A DNA stretch of 64,000 bases, taken from assembly GCA_025642065.1 (NCBI GenBank), contig JAODUP010000012.1:880001-944000 (forward strand), read 5' to 3'. The notes below the pieces were generated by a model that ran no database searches, had not been told where the DNA came from, and was given only the letters and a program-made list of their open reading frames with translations. The position numbers and the translations under genes were made by a program. The stretch is from Paralvinella palmiformis. Lineage: Eukaryota; Annelida; Polychaeta; Terebellida; Alvinellidae. Shown piece after piece: positions 1-16,329 of the stretch (the stretch's first letter is position 1; each line of letters starts with the position of its first letter).

Positions 1-90
1 ACTAAGCTTCAAACTCCCAAATTATTGTCTTAAATATTGTCCGCACAATTTACCTCAATACTGTAAATCTCTTTCTTTATAAACATAAAG

Positions 91-246
91 GCTGCTCCGA
101 TGGTGCAATGGTTACAACACTGCACTCCAAACTTCCGGGTTGTAGGTTCGGATATCCATCCGTCTTTGTGGGATGTTTCTGTAGGGTGTCACCCCTCAGC
201 CATATGTCCCAGATATGACTAGCATCGAGGTTAAATTACACCATTC
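91..246 (+). repeat. tRNA-derived SINE, family 1
   Basis: A polymerase III A-box-like motif (TGGTGCAATGGTTACAAC) lies near 100 and a B-box-like GTAGGTTCGGATATCC near 145. The body that follows contains 'ATATGTCCCAGATATGAC' and 'GCATCGAGGTTAAA'. The same body occurs at 20632-20806, and its tail motif recurs near 2630-2660, so this is an interspersed family and not a tRNA gene. No acceptor stem can be formed. Confidence 0.7.
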
Positions 247-4070
<3,824 letters not shown>

Positions 4071-4078
4071 GTTCGACC

Positions 4079-6784
4079 ATGGCTACACCGCAAACATTAT
4101 TTTATGTAACGATAGCAACGTGCTTCATTTGGGTATCAGGTAAGGAATACTTTATAGACTACTAGGTTTTTAGCTAACATATTACCATAATAATAGCTAT
4201 ATCATAGAAACCGTAGCTTACCAAAATGCAACTTAGACACAGCTTTTACGAAATTAAGTCCGCTGACTGTACTTTTATGAACAAATAGAGATAGACACAT
4301 GTTCCGTACCTTTTCTTACAGCTGCACCCAGAGTAAGAAGACAAATTAGCTTCACCATAATTAGCAACGAATCCCTACCTTGTTCGAGTGTGTCGTCCCA
4401 GTTTGGTCTTGACACGTCTATTGTTGACCTGACTCATGAAGAAAAAATTGAACTCTTACACATGTACGGAGGCCAGTATATATCAAGCTACATGGCCAAA
4501 ACAATGGAAGAGGCTGCTACTAATTTCCCTAGTCCCGTTGCTTTGCCGAAGGATTTCCAGGTATTAACCTAATTATATTTTTGATTGTGTATATAAGAAT
4601 TTGAAAGCCTACATTTTTTTATCCATAGCTAATGACTGAATATGGTGTGTCTAGATTATGCCACCGTGTATGGGTGTGTACTTACACATTTTTTCCAAAC
4701 AGGTTAACAAAACAAAAATAGACTCTACATCACAATATGTGTTAGATCTAGTTAAAGTTCATCCTCCGATAATATTACTTAAATATGTAATACTTATAAC
4801 CGTAAACAAAAATTTCACAATAATAATCACGAACTATAGCTGATATCATAGATATAAGGGAATAATCCAAATTATTGGAGGGTCGCCATTACGGCTGCAC
4901 CGGATGCCAGATTCGAAGGCGGGAAGGAGAAAGTTAAGTGCTCTGACGTCACCTGGGCCAGGAGTCCATTAGTACACAGAGATCACATAGACACTTTTCT
5001 TCGCGCTTTCTTCGACGATTCCGCTTTCTTCGAAACAATCGGAATCATCTTCATCTTGTAATGTTTCTTCTGGCTCAAACTGCTATGGCTGAATGTCAGT
5101 CATGATGTAAATTTAGCGAGATTACTACGTTTTCTTCAGGAATTATTCTTGGCTAACACTTGTTTACCTGCTTTTAAATGGATTATACAAACTTCCGGTC
5201 AAATTGCTTGTTTTAAGTGACGTCAGCATTCAGGAGCTTCTGGTCTGTGTCTAACTTCAAAATGGCGACGCCCTTAGCCTATTTAATTTATAGTCGATTA
5301 ATCAGCACTTTGAACTGGATTATTTAATATGTGGATGATCATTTCCGTATTCTGACATAATTTATTATATTTGTGAACATAGCTACTATTAATCCTGAAA
5401 ATTTGAAATGAAGGTGGATTATCCCTTTAAGTTGCTTTAAGGTATCTCCGAAAACTTTTATTTAACTATACTATCTATATCATAATAATATATAATAATC
5501 TAACAGACAGGCATTGAACTTTTTTATATCAGAAATATTTAATTTTATAAGCAGTTTTAATGGATAATTAGTTGGATAATGGGTATATAAGATGTATATT
5601 CTACATAAACATAATATTAATAATAATTTATTGAGTTACATTAGTTTACTCGAGTATTAATAGTATTTGACATGAATTTGAAAACGGCGGATACATTATA
5701 TTGAATGTGGGACAACAGGTCTTTCCTCAGGGCAAATAAAATCCCACTCTATTTAAAGTATGCTAACAAATACACTGGATTCTGAATAAATTAACCAAAC
5801 TTCCTTGAATTGTTCGGACATTGTAATGCTGATATTCGGAAATGTAATGCTGATAAAACAAATATTATCTATTTTGCTTCAACACATAATGTGAAATCCT
5901 TAAAAATGTCAACATTATCAGCTTTCATTTTCCATAATGGCTAAATCTAGGTGTTATTTTCGACAAAGATATTAATATTAATAAACATGTCAGTGTGCAT
6001 AGCTACCTACTATAATCTTACAAACATCTACTGTCAAAAATATTCTGAACACAAAAATAACTTGCTACAATGGCACCTAGTATAAAATATTCTATATTAT
6101 ATGACATACTTGATTCGCGAGGTAATTCGCATAGTGACAACTACTTAAATATATATCAACATGTCCCCCCAATTCAGAATTCTTCAAAACATATCTAGCT
6201 GCCCGTGAAAAGACATAATCATTTCGAGATTTTACTACCAACGTATACATCTATTAGTGACAGTACATCTGAATACAGATATGAAATCTCGTCCAAAACA
6301 AAATATCCCGAGAATTCTGGTTATACTTATTAAAGTAGTTATACCTTAATAATGATATGGTGCTTGTGTGTCTAACATATTATCGCCTGTTTTGTGCCAC
6401 AGATGCCCGGGGGAAGGTTAGAATAGTTTAACTAGTCTAAAAACTAACATGTTCAAGGTTGTTTTAACCGGTAAATATTATCCATTGTTCCAATATCTTA
6501 TTGGATTTTTATAAACATTTTATAAAGAGTTATCGCTGTACAGCGCCTTTGGATGACGTCTGCTAGTAGGGATACTGTATTGCATATGCATTATTATTAT
6601 TATTATTATTCTGAGTCTCTCACGCAAATGTTGCCTTTGGTCTGTTATATTAGTAACAATATGAATTCTCTTCATCCAAATGATTTAATAAATTAAATTT
6701 ACTCTTCGTTTCTAATGAGAATGTTTAGTCAATGAACAAACATATATGACTACTGGTCTGTGTGTGTGAGTGTGCGTGTGTATG

Positions 6785-6845
<61 letters not shown>

Positions 6846-9296
6846 CGCGTACACACGCATATATAAGAAATTAGTTACTAGTGTAGAAAGACTAGTTTAA
6901 GCTTTATATTTCTCACAAAATAATTAATCATTAATGTTGTCGTTTTATTCAGGAACGTATTATACAGCTTCGCCAGACAAGCGACAAGTCTCCAGTGAAA
7001 AAGCATGAGATCGTGGATTATATGATGAACGACGTGTACAATGGATATGTTAGTGGCGTCCATAAGAAAGATGTGCGAAATAAACAAAATTCGGGATCAA
7101 CTGCCGATGATAAAATTACTCCGGAATTCCAGTCTAAACGTTCATCGTTCAGAGAATTGCTGGACGAGACGAGATACGATGAGGATGTTCAGAGGAGACG
7201 TAAAGAATGGCGTGATTGGTTACAGCAAGATGACAGACACCGGAACTTCCCGCTTATGTTTCCGGAAATGGTCGGACTTCCGCGAACTGTAACTAATAAA
7301 GATGGTAGGTCTTTGTGGTAGGGTTCTGATCAGTTTTAAGACCTTTTTAAGAAATATTATTTAAGTAGGACAAGAAGATAATTATATTCTTAATTGTCAA
7401 TTATACTTGTTTATTATATTTTTGTCTCATAAAGAATATAATATTTGTTGATCCTGATAATATTCATCAGGTTATTCATATCAGCCTGTAATAATGAAAA
7501 ACAATAATTGGATATTTGAAATGAAGAGTAACAATTTTGTTCATAATAATGATTTTCGTAATCGCTGCTTAATTATCAGAAGGGTGTTTCATCTTTGACT
7601 TCGCTTCATTCATTACCTTTGGGGGTCGTTCGGCCCATTTAGACTATCATGTACACAAAAATGGCCGTAAAACATCAATCATCATCATCCTATAGGATCA
7701 GAACTTTGAGAAAAATCTTCATTTCGTTTATACGCTGACGATGTGTTTAGTTAACAGATTACCGTTTGTTTGTGTTACAGGTAGTCTGTCTACAATGGAT
7801 TATTGTCTGAATCGTGGTGATGTTACCGCTGATGATAATCATTTAAGACTCTGTACTGTATGTAGCTCTACAAGGTCATTCGGTGCAGATATGTGGCCGG
7901 AGTACATGAACGAGGCAACGTGTTCCGCAGAGGACAATGGCTGCCTGTTTACCGACGGTGTCTGTAAGTATCTAAACGGGATCGTGTCCCTGTTCTGACA
8001 ACCTAGTGTTCCAAAAAAAAAAACAGTATTCCGACAGTGCAGTAGAAGGATTCCTGATAGGATAGATCTGCACGAATTAAGATGTCTAAATATTTGGTGT
8101 TCGGGGACGTCTTGGGAACTGCAGTGTTAGATTATGAAACATTACATGATTATGGCAACGGATTTAAAGAACGCCACATAAAAGATGCCATCAGAGATTG
8201 AGCTTACTATTAACTATTATAAAATTCTTATTAGCAATAGGAGATCCAGGCAGATATATAACCTATCCAACTTTTTATAACGTTGAACTCGAGAATAAAA
8301 GACGATTGAAACCGATATGTAAGTTTATATTATAGCTTCCTGTAGTTTGCTCAGTATGTATCCTGATATCTGAATGATATATCTCCAATCTGTTGTTACT
8401 GATATTTCCCTATAAAGAAACACCAGTTTGAATTTCTCAGCACTTAGAAATTTACATGTGATAATGTATATTCTGCAACAAATGTTAATATCCGTAAAAA
8501 CCTGATAATTAACTGGCTACGGATGTTCAGTGGTAATCTTGCATCTTTCAGTATTCTCTCAGCAATTGTATTTTAATGTATCATAATCAATAAATACAGC
8601 ATAGACAATAATAAATAGCCAAATAACTGGCGTTTTGAACTTGCAATTTCTAATCTCTTATTTACAGCAATTCCTTCTTCCTGTTTTAATTGATCACAGC
8701 AATCCTTTGTTGACTGACTGACTTTTTGACGTCATTTATATAAACGTAAAACTTAAGACAGGTCTTATCCAATTCTACATCGATGTTCCTCCATAGCTTA
8801 ACTGGTAGCTCGGTTGGTCATAGACATCTACTATCTGAATTTAAGTCCCCGCGAGACTATATTGAAGGGTGTTTCATCGTACATTTCGCTCAATGTACTT
8901 TGGATTTCGACTGGCCCATTGGTATACAAAAGGAGCCGTAAAAACTACTAGATGACTAGATTTAAATTTAGGGTGAATATAGTCAGAAGAGATATTTTTA
9001 CTAATCAAATTGTGGCCATCAAATCTACTGGATTTCTCAGCCATCCTTTTTGTTGGACAACTAACTACTCTGCCTTCAAAAACCCTTGATGGATACTTGC
9101 TATCCTCAATGGATGTAGACCACCAATGAAGGGGCACCCTTGGCCTTGAATGATAACGAAAAGAACCCGTACCTTCTTTGAACCCTGCTGGAGAAACATA
9201 TTTTCTGCTTTGTAGTTATCCAAAGTTCTAAATGCAATAGGAACGACTCTTAAATATTTGTGTTAAATATATTATGTGCTTTTTATGCATATATAT

Positions 9297-9331
<35 letters not shown>

Positions 9332-9340
9332 TATTATCTT

Positions 9341-9413
<73 letters not shown>

Positions 9414-9758
9414 TCACACATAAAAGTATCATATAATACATAAAGAAGATCATGCAGTATTGTTACTATATTAACATTGTTCTCCCTGTTTTCTTTCCAA
9501 TAAAACGATAACCTTTTTATTAGTTTTTATTTCGCCAGTGATTGCTAATTTAGTTTCTTCTTCATTTCAGCAAATGGTTCCTGTCAGCAGGTGATGATGT
9601 CAATTATGATGCTTCAGAGGGACAATGACCATTGTATCCTGGTGTTACGGGATGGTCAGCAACTCGTTGCCTATGAGTGGTTATATGTCTATCAGGATAT
9701 CGGTGTAGGCTGTGAATGCAATGTTAAGGACAATTCATATTTTGTTATATTTGTATGA
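4079..9758 (+). CDS. IL-17 family cytokine, secreted, five exons
   Basis: Exons at 4079-4139, 4322-4560, 6953-7304, 7781-7963 and 9571-9758 join in frame (1023 nt) into a 340-aa protein; every intron is GT-AG. The start gives a hydrophobic signal peptide ([16 protein letters not shown], ending near residue 21), followed at once by RVRR, a furin-type site. Residues about 220-330 match the IL-17 cystine-knot fold. They have paired Cys (LCTVC, 242/245), then W-P-E-Y and EATC (265), GC (272), SCQQV (283), HC (300), and the family-typical VGCEC (326/328) after a YVYQDIG strand. IL-17 ligands act outside the cell through SEFIR-domain receptors in mucosal immunity; invertebrate IL-17 genes are often expanded. 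The oddity is about 200 residues of charged sequence (exons 2-3, several Arg/Lys-rich stretches) between signal peptide and knot, longer than in usual family members. The family call rests on the last two exons. The first three exons are supported by splice phase and open frame only. Confidence 0.85.
4752..5430 (+). mobile_element. TIR-bounded nonautonomous element, copy 1
   Basis: It lies in intron 2 of the IL-17-type gene. The interior matches 60681-61140 over several blocks, for example 'CGCCATTACGGCTGCACCGG', 'CAGATTCGAAGGCGGGAAG' and 'GACTTCCGGTCAAA'-like words. The left end starts TTAAAGTTCATCCTCC, and the right end read in reverse is TTAAAGGGATAATCCACC, so the termini are inverted repeats. 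No coding capacity is visible, so I read it as a MITE-like element. The superfamily is not assigned. Confidence 0.65.
5690..6615 (+). pseudogene. Decayed LINE 3' part ending in (ATT)n
   Basis: Broken frames resemble the end of a non-LTR retrotransposon reverse transcriptase; 'ADKTNIIYF' near 5850 resembles the ADDT catalytic region. The 3' tail 'GTACAGCGCCTTTGGATGACG' and final (ATT)n match tails at 22870-22935 and 11030-11095. The segment at 6180-6290 aligns with 22500-22600. It is heavily stopped and frameshifted, hence a dead insertion in intron 2. Confidence 0.6.
6787..6844. repeat. (AT)n microsatellite
   Basis: A long TA run lies about 110 nt upstream of the exon 3 acceptor of the IL-17-type gene and is preceded by a GT-rich stretch. 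Confidence 0.9.
7585..7690 (+). repeat. SINE family 2 body fragment
   Basis: Contains 'GTGTTTCATCTTTGACTTCG', 'TTCGGCCCATTTAG' and 'AATGGCCGTAAAAC'. The same words occur at 8870-8950 (+) and, reversed, at 38698-38790. It lies in intron 3 of the IL-17-type gene, and the tRNA-like head is missing. Confidence 0.6.
8790..8955 (+). repeat. tRNA-derived SINE, family 2
   Basis: An A-box-like 'TAGCTTAACTGGTAGCTCGG' is followed by a degenerate B-box region and the family body ('GGGTGTTTCATCGTACATTTC', 'GACTGGCCCATTGG', 'GGAGCCGTAAAAAC'). It is in intron 4 of the IL-17-type gene. An 87-aa minus-strand open frame across it is incidental. Confidence 0.65.
9299..9410. repeat. Two (TA)n tracts
   Basis: Two TA runs are separated by a short unique spacer (CTATTATCTTGTGA), about 160 nt before the last exon of the IL-17-type gene. 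Confidence 0.9.
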
Positions 9759-10341
9759 GTTCCACATCAATAGGTTTAACGCACCAGACGACGTGCTTGG
9801 ACTGAGTTATTTAAAGAACTTTGAAAATACAGCTTAATATTTGTTATTTAAAATAATTCAATTTTGCGATGAGCGATTGGAGGGGCGGGGTGTCGGGAAA
9901 GGCCTCGTCGTTAACTAATATTGTTCCATTCAAGAGAAAGTATAAGAGGTGAACTAGACCTGCACAAGTTTGTTTATCTCTGGTAAAGATAATAACTCGG
10001 CAACTTAGAAAAACCAAAGAATGGGACCGATAATCCCGAGTTAATCTTTATGATAACAATGTCTTGTCGCTGCTGAGTGTGTAGATATTAATGATTATAT
10101 GGTGAATAAATATTTATATAAAGATAAATGAAGTCACCTCCTAATATATATGTGTGTCAACTGAATCACGTAAAACAGCCTCTACCTTTACACAGCAGCA
10201 ATGTTATTATTAAAACTATAACATCTAATTGTGATAATTATGTTCAAGTTGTTGATCTAATAAAAACACAATGTTTATTGTTAGCCAACAATAGAAATGA
10301 AATGATAGATATAATTACCATGGTGAATTACAAGAGTTAAC

Positions 10342-10376
<35 letters not shown>

Positions 10377-10989
10377 ATCCTGTAAATGTAAATATCTTGT
10401 AATCTGAATGTTTTACCTAACTGGCTACCAGTTATAAATGTTTATCTTATCTAATACTTCTCGTTGTGGCCTGAGGCCGCCATGTTTATATTTATCTATA
10501 GACTGTGATACTAATTTGGTGATATTAGTTTAGTATGTTCTTAAGAGGCATTTATTATGTACAATTATTTGTCAAATGATAAAGTATCGGAGTAACAATT
10601 TGAGTGTATGTTTTTTTCGTAGATGTGTTGGTGATTTTTTTACGGTCTGATATATGAAAAGATAATCCTGTAAATATCCTTAAAACACCTACTTGAATTA
10701 TTAATGATGACCGAGTGCTGTTTATAACGCACGGATGTGATAGGTTTTTATCTGTTTCGCGTATTTATAGTTGTAATTCGTAACTATATGTAATCCTCAT
10801 ATTTTCGCATCGGTTTGACGCGACAATTCGTTATATTATCAAACGTGAATGAGTAATTCGTGTTATGTAGCATCTGAAAGTTTATTGTCTAAATCAGTTG
10901 TGAACTTTGAGTAAATATATCACGACTTTTGTTACACGTAAACAATAATAAATACACTAATGAAATGCAAAACAAATTCGTTTACTGGT

Positions 10990-11100
10990 TATCAGTTAGT
11001 AATGACCAAAGTTGAATAAACAGGTATCATTGTACAGCGTCTTTGAATGGCTCCTGCTAGTAAGGCCGTTTTATTAAATATACGTTATTATTAAAGAACT
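10990..11100 (+). repeat. LINE 3' tail, (ATT)n family
   Basis: 'TTGTACAGCGTCTTTGAATGG' and 'CTCCTGCTAGTAAGG' match the tails of the elements ending near 6610 and 22935. Only the very 3' end is recognisable. Confidence 0.55.
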
Positions 11101-12387
11101 AGATGACTATCCCAATGAGTAAGACGCAAATGCATGGTCTGTAATTTATTGATTATCAACTATTTAGAATATATGATATATTCGGGAGACAAAATCTTGT
11201 CATTTGCTTGGCTTAAAGAAAGGACGTTCATGTAAGATTATTGGATTATAAATAATAGGAGTACAGTGATGAATATGGTGACCTTTGTTGTGTTGCGCAG
11301 ATGAGTCGCTATCTCCCGATATCGATCATTATTTGGTTCATTCGTTTACTTTAAAGATCACTCATAAGAGTTTATTATTTTGTTTTTACGGAGTTCACAA
11401 AGCTAACACAGCTCGTATATCTCGTGTCATAGGTTATAAGCAGACAGCTCATCTAAAACATCACCTATGGCGAATAAATCCCTAATATAAACAACATCTG
11501 CTGGCACAAGATTACGCACAACATCGTTGACCTTCTGTCTGATGGACTTCTTTCCATTATCCTAACACACCCATCTTAAAACCACGGCTACTACGACAGA
11601 ATTCATCATCATTTCAAAAACAACGGGCGAGTTAATTAAGATGTCAGTTTCCATGTAAGAAGATTAGAAATATGATCTTCGTATTACAAAAGGTCACCAT
11701 GGCTGCCCCAAAATATTTGATCTGATGCATATTAATTAATTTATTTATTTTAATTTAGCTAATATTGTGACTCATTATATTTCTAAAGTCGATTCTTCAT
11801 GATAAGATACATGTTGAAATTGTATATAGATCTATATATAGTATGACGATATTAGCTGTTATTTTATTTGTCTTATATAGATCAAATTTATTCCGAGATT
11901 TATTGATTAATACTAGAAAGGTCACAAATCGTTGGATTGGTATACTAGCTATTCTCCATATATCTGATATGTCAGCTAATCAAGGTGCATATATATGCGG
12001 TAAAAATGGAATAGTTCTTTTACGATTTATAACGTACCTCTAATGTTTGGATTAAAATTCGGTATTCTTTATTCAAATATTCTTATAGATAAGAAGTTGG
12101 ATTAACGAATCAAAGATCTAGATTCTCTCGAATGGTCTCATATCGAAAGTTCTACCACCGTTCGTTACAATAAATTCGTCATTTAGTAATTCCTTTTGAC
12201 TAGTTTAATAAGTTCATCATAAACTCATAAAGCCAGACTTTATAGCTGTGACAATATAATTGTAATATATTAATTGACACATGTTTCTAATATTTTACAT
12301 CAGTATGTATGGTTTTTCTTTTGCAAACCGAAATTCATCTGGAAGAATTTATTTTAAATGATAGTAATATCCTATTATAATAACCAT

Positions 12388-12437
12388 AACCCTTACTCTA
12401 ACCCTAACCCTAGCCCTAATCCTAACCCGAACCTAAA
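12388..12437. repeat. Interstitial telomere-like repeat, (CCCTAA)n-type
   Basis: Degenerate tandem CCCTAA units, including CTAACCCTAACCCTAGCCCT. The TTAGGG orientation appears at 52295-52330. Both are internal to long unique sequence, so this is not a chromosome end. Confidence 0.8.
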
Positions 12438-13089
12438 TTTATGAGCATTCATATTGTTAGGATTCGTCTTGTTGAGTCCGTCATGTTGGAGTATTTTCCT
12501 GGTTCGTCCATTTCGGATTCGTCTTGTTAAGTTGACACCTTCAATTCTTCCACTTCCCTAAATCCTCCCAATTACAAATAGTACGCGATAATAAAGTAAT
12601 AAGAATGTCTTAATTAGACTATCATAATGTAATTATAAAAACATAATAATTAGGTAAAATCTTATATGGCGTTCTATAGCACATCGTTTTTTAATAACAT
12701 TACAATAACATAATAACAACATTATTATAACTTAATAATACAGAACAAGGTTCGTCAATTACACTATTTCTTTCACAACGTTATTAATATAGTAGTATCA
12801 TGGACTGGGTGATTAATAATAGAGCAATTTCCTGATGAAGGATGGACGCCACACATTATTTTTCTTCTGAAAACAAACAAATAAAAGTTTAGCTTAGTTC
12901 AAAACGAAAAAAGTACACTTTCTGGTGAATTTATGACTATTTGTTTCAAATAGTTACAATATGTCCATGACTAACACACCACAATAACAACACAGGACAC
13001 TCGAAATAATTAGTCGAGAACCAAATATAGATATAGTTGGCATTGCCATAAAGGCGATTACCATAAAGACTATTACAAAAAAGATTAAT

Positions 13090-15300
13090 CAGAATTTACT
13101 GGAAATGGATTGGAAAACTGATCTAAAAGCATTAACAGCAGAAGATGCGTGGACGTTTTCTCGTCAATGTTAACCCTATCAAATGAGGAAATACATACGA
13201 AAATCATCTCCCAGTAAAGACAAAAGGAGAAAAATCTGAATGACAAGGGAAGCCATAGCAAAGCATAAAAAGAAGCAGCAAGCATAGGAACAATATCACC
13301 TTACTGGGGATCGTATGGACTACATCCGTGCAACTACAGAGCAACTTTGAATTCACTACCCAAACAAGAAACTTGTGTAGAGATGTTTAACGGAAGCTGG
13401 CAGGCAGTCTGATGAACAACATAAAGAACAAACAAAAAAGGCCGTAGAGACTTACAGAAGGAAGATGGCAGCTTCACTAGTGATGATTATGAAAAACCAG
13501 AAATCCTAAATAAGTACTTCACTAACGTATTCACCAGGGAAGATACAGACACCATACCTATTGTGAATGAGCGATAGGAAAGTGTTACACTCGCAGATAT
13601 AATGATTACTCCTAATTTGGTTGAGAAGAAACTAAGCAAGTTAAATATTTCCAGGTCAGCAGGCCCAGACGGATTCCATCCACGGATACTAAAGGAACTG
13701 CCCAGCGCAGTAAAGGTGCCTTTGCATATAATATTCAATATGTCAATTATGGAAAGTGCACTACCAGAAGCGTGGAAGGATGCCCACATAACACCGACCC
13801 ACAGGAAAGGATAAAAAATCTCCCAATGAAATTATAGACCAGTGAGACTAATATCAGTTATTGGTAAAATTATGGAATCAATAATTAGAGACAAGCTAGT
13901 CGAGCATATGATGAATAACAATTAATTTGCGATACCCAACATGGCTTTGTACCAGGATGTTCATGTATGACCCAGCTACTCATCATACTTGAGTGGTGGA
14001 CTGAGTTACTGGATGGTGGAAACTCTGTGGGTGTTATTTGCCCAGATTTCAGAAAAGCATTCGACATTGTACCTCTTAGGAGATTAATTATGAAACTTGA
14101 GGCATATGCCATATAAGGCGGCCTCCTCATCTGGATTAAGAACTTTCTCTCAGGCAGACGGCAACGTGTAGTGGTGAATGGTTAGTTATCTACTTGGGCG
14201 GAAATCCTCAACGGCATACCACAAGGCAGCGTACTTGGGTCAATTATGTTCGTTATATATGCAGATTTTATTAATGTCCTACCTGATGATGTCGCATGTA
14301 CTGCAAAGATATTTGGAGATGACACCAAGTTCTTCCAGGGTACAAATTCCCTTGAGGACTGTCTACAACTCCAGGATGACCTAAATCGGTTAGTGGAGTG
14401 GTCCCAGAAATTACAGATGGGATTTAATGAGTCCAAATGGAATGTTCTTCATCTAGGATCAACAAATCCATGTTATGAGTACAGTATGAGAAATACCTCA
14501 CTGGAAGCGATAACAGAGAAGAAAGACTTAGGTGTCACCATTGACTGGGATCTGAAACGGTGAACAAAGCATCGAAAATCCTTGTTAGGGCAACATTTTT
14601 TGTGGTGTGGTTTGGATGTGTGGGAGTTTGTTTAGTAACTAGCTGTTTGTGTTATGGCCCAGCCAAGTTAGAGGTGATTGGACCAGGTGACCATGTTGGT
14701 CTACCAGACAAAAACGCTGAGAGTGCTGAGGGAATAATTCCCTTATAGATACATAAATTTTAAAAATAATAAAGTAGATTGTTCTTGACTTAAAAGCGCC
14801 TACATGTTTAGTTTACATGAGCAATAATTATTTATGGTCGAGATCCGGGACGGGCCGAGATCATGACGAAAGAATCCAGAGGAGAGCCATAAGGCTAATA
14901 CCAATCTTGATAAGTCTGCCATATAAAGATAGGCTAGAAGCACCAAAACTGCCATCTTTGTACTATCGTAGGAGACGAGCCGAATGCTTCAAGTGTGTGT
15001 GTGTATAAGATATTGAAGGCTGGAATCTAGACAATTCAAACATAGGGTACAGTCTCAAGCTAGTGAAGTGCCGCTCCAGATCAAGTTTGAGGCAAAATGT
15101 ATTCAGCCAGGGAGTGACAATTAACAGTCCTGCAATAAATTCATTCAAATCCGGATCAGACATACATTGAATTAGGGAGAGTTACAATCTGCCGTGAACC
15201 GTTTATTAAGAAATATCTTACATAGAAAAAAAGACTTGACCGGATTTTTTTAAAGGCTGTGCCATCACTACTCTGTAGATCTGGTATCAAGGTATCAAGA
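13090..15300 (+). pseudogene. CR1-like LINE reverse transcriptase, broken
   Basis: Conceptual frames, with stops and shifts, follow a CR1-type non-LTR retrotransposon in order. A Lys/Arg-rich linker (13220-13450) comes first, then 'ILNKYFTNVFTRED' (13505), 'SRSAGPDGFHPRILKEL' (13655) and 'LPEAWKDAHITP' (13765). Next come 'QHGFVPG' (13940), 'DFRKAFDIVP' (14050) and 'NGIPQGSVLG' (14210). The catalytic strand reads IFGDDTKF (14310) where FADD is usual. The C-terminal 'IQRRAIRLIP' and 'LPSLYYRRRRAE' lie at 14875-14985. The end near 15285 has short GTATCAAG repeats, as CR1 3' ends do. Frames change several times, so it is inactive. A segment of roughly 220 bp at about 14590-14800 has no LINE similarity and looks like an insertion. 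Confidence 0.85.
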
Positions 15301-16320
15301 TATGGAATTTGAGATTTATTAAGTACTATCTATGACTATGGTCTTTCATCTTTGAATATTTCAGTTAAAATAGCCAGTGTTGAAGGAGTCGTGATCAAAT
15401 TAACTACAAACATGTTATTTTGAATCACAGTTATACCCATTTCTCCCAGCTAAAGTAATTATTTCGACGAAATTATAGGTCTAAAAAGTACGGTATATTT
15501 TTTTCCAGATGTTTTCTAGAGCATTGTATGGCATTTTAATGTTTGTTTCAAGCCCTTTCAATCATAACAAATTTTAATTGATTTTTTGTCACATAGACAA
15601 CACGAATATATTTTTTACAAATACTGCAACTGTTTGTTGTCCTTTTGTCTTCCTATAATTAATGCCAGTAACTAGTAAGTACATTATTAGTAAACACCTT
15701 CGTAATAATATGGTACGAAACATTTGTCCACGAATTGTCAGGTAGGCGAATTGTCCAGTAAGATTTGGTTAGCCATATATGAACTTTTCGATTGTTTATT
15801 GTGTCTTCTGTGGTACTGATTTTTTTTCTAATGCCCGAGTAAAAAATATTAACACTCTTCCATTGTTAGGGCTTAATTTTACTAACCAGTGTTTTCTGTA
15901 AAGAGCTTAAGCAAGGTTCTATGTACCATCATCATCATATGGGCGATAAAAGAGGAACTGTTTTAGTGTTTACAATATTTAACTTAGTTATTGTGTGTGT
16001 GTGTGTGTGTGTAATAGATCTACATAGTAACAGAAAATTAGAGCATTTTGAAATATATATAGATAATTTCTTAATATATTGGCTAGATGTAGTCTAATAC
16101 ATCATTATACATGCACGTTATACGGTTATTATTTAATTTTTTATTTCAGTTATTAAGCCTTAAAAAGAGAAGGATTTCTGGGTTACAGTGTCTACAAGAA
16201 AATTCAATTTACAAAATGAATGTAGACTAATTAGATGTACAAAATATTACCTAAAATCATTCAATTATAATATCACTATTTGACTAGAGTACAGGTGTAT
16301 TAAAAAGATGGCACCAATAG
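15301..16320. other. Intergenic, little structure
   Basis: No exon supported. It contains a short (GT)n at 15993-16012 and the phrase 'GAATTGTC' twice near 15735-15760. Otherwise it is AT-rich unique-looking sequence. Confidence 0.4.
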
Positions 16321-16329
16321 CATGTTAAG

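Larger units (their letters stand above)
9759..13080. other. Intergenic stretch after the IL-17-type gene
   Basis: Possible 3' UTR with an AATAAA near 10104. An (AT)n run lies at 10345-10373. A LINE 3' tail at about 10990-11100 shares 'TTTGAATGGCTCCTGCTAGT' with 22880. A telomere-like tract is at 12388-12437. Just after it, 'GGATTCGTCTTGTT' occurs twice (12461 and 12515 areas). I see no supportable exon. Confidence 0.5.

Noticed and set aside
10128..10340. 70-aa plus-strand open frame
   Set aside because: AT-rich sequence with no domain, signal peptide or splice context. It ends at a microsatellite.
12388..12437. True telomere
   Set aside because: Short, degenerate and internal, with tens of kilobases of ordinary sequence on both sides.
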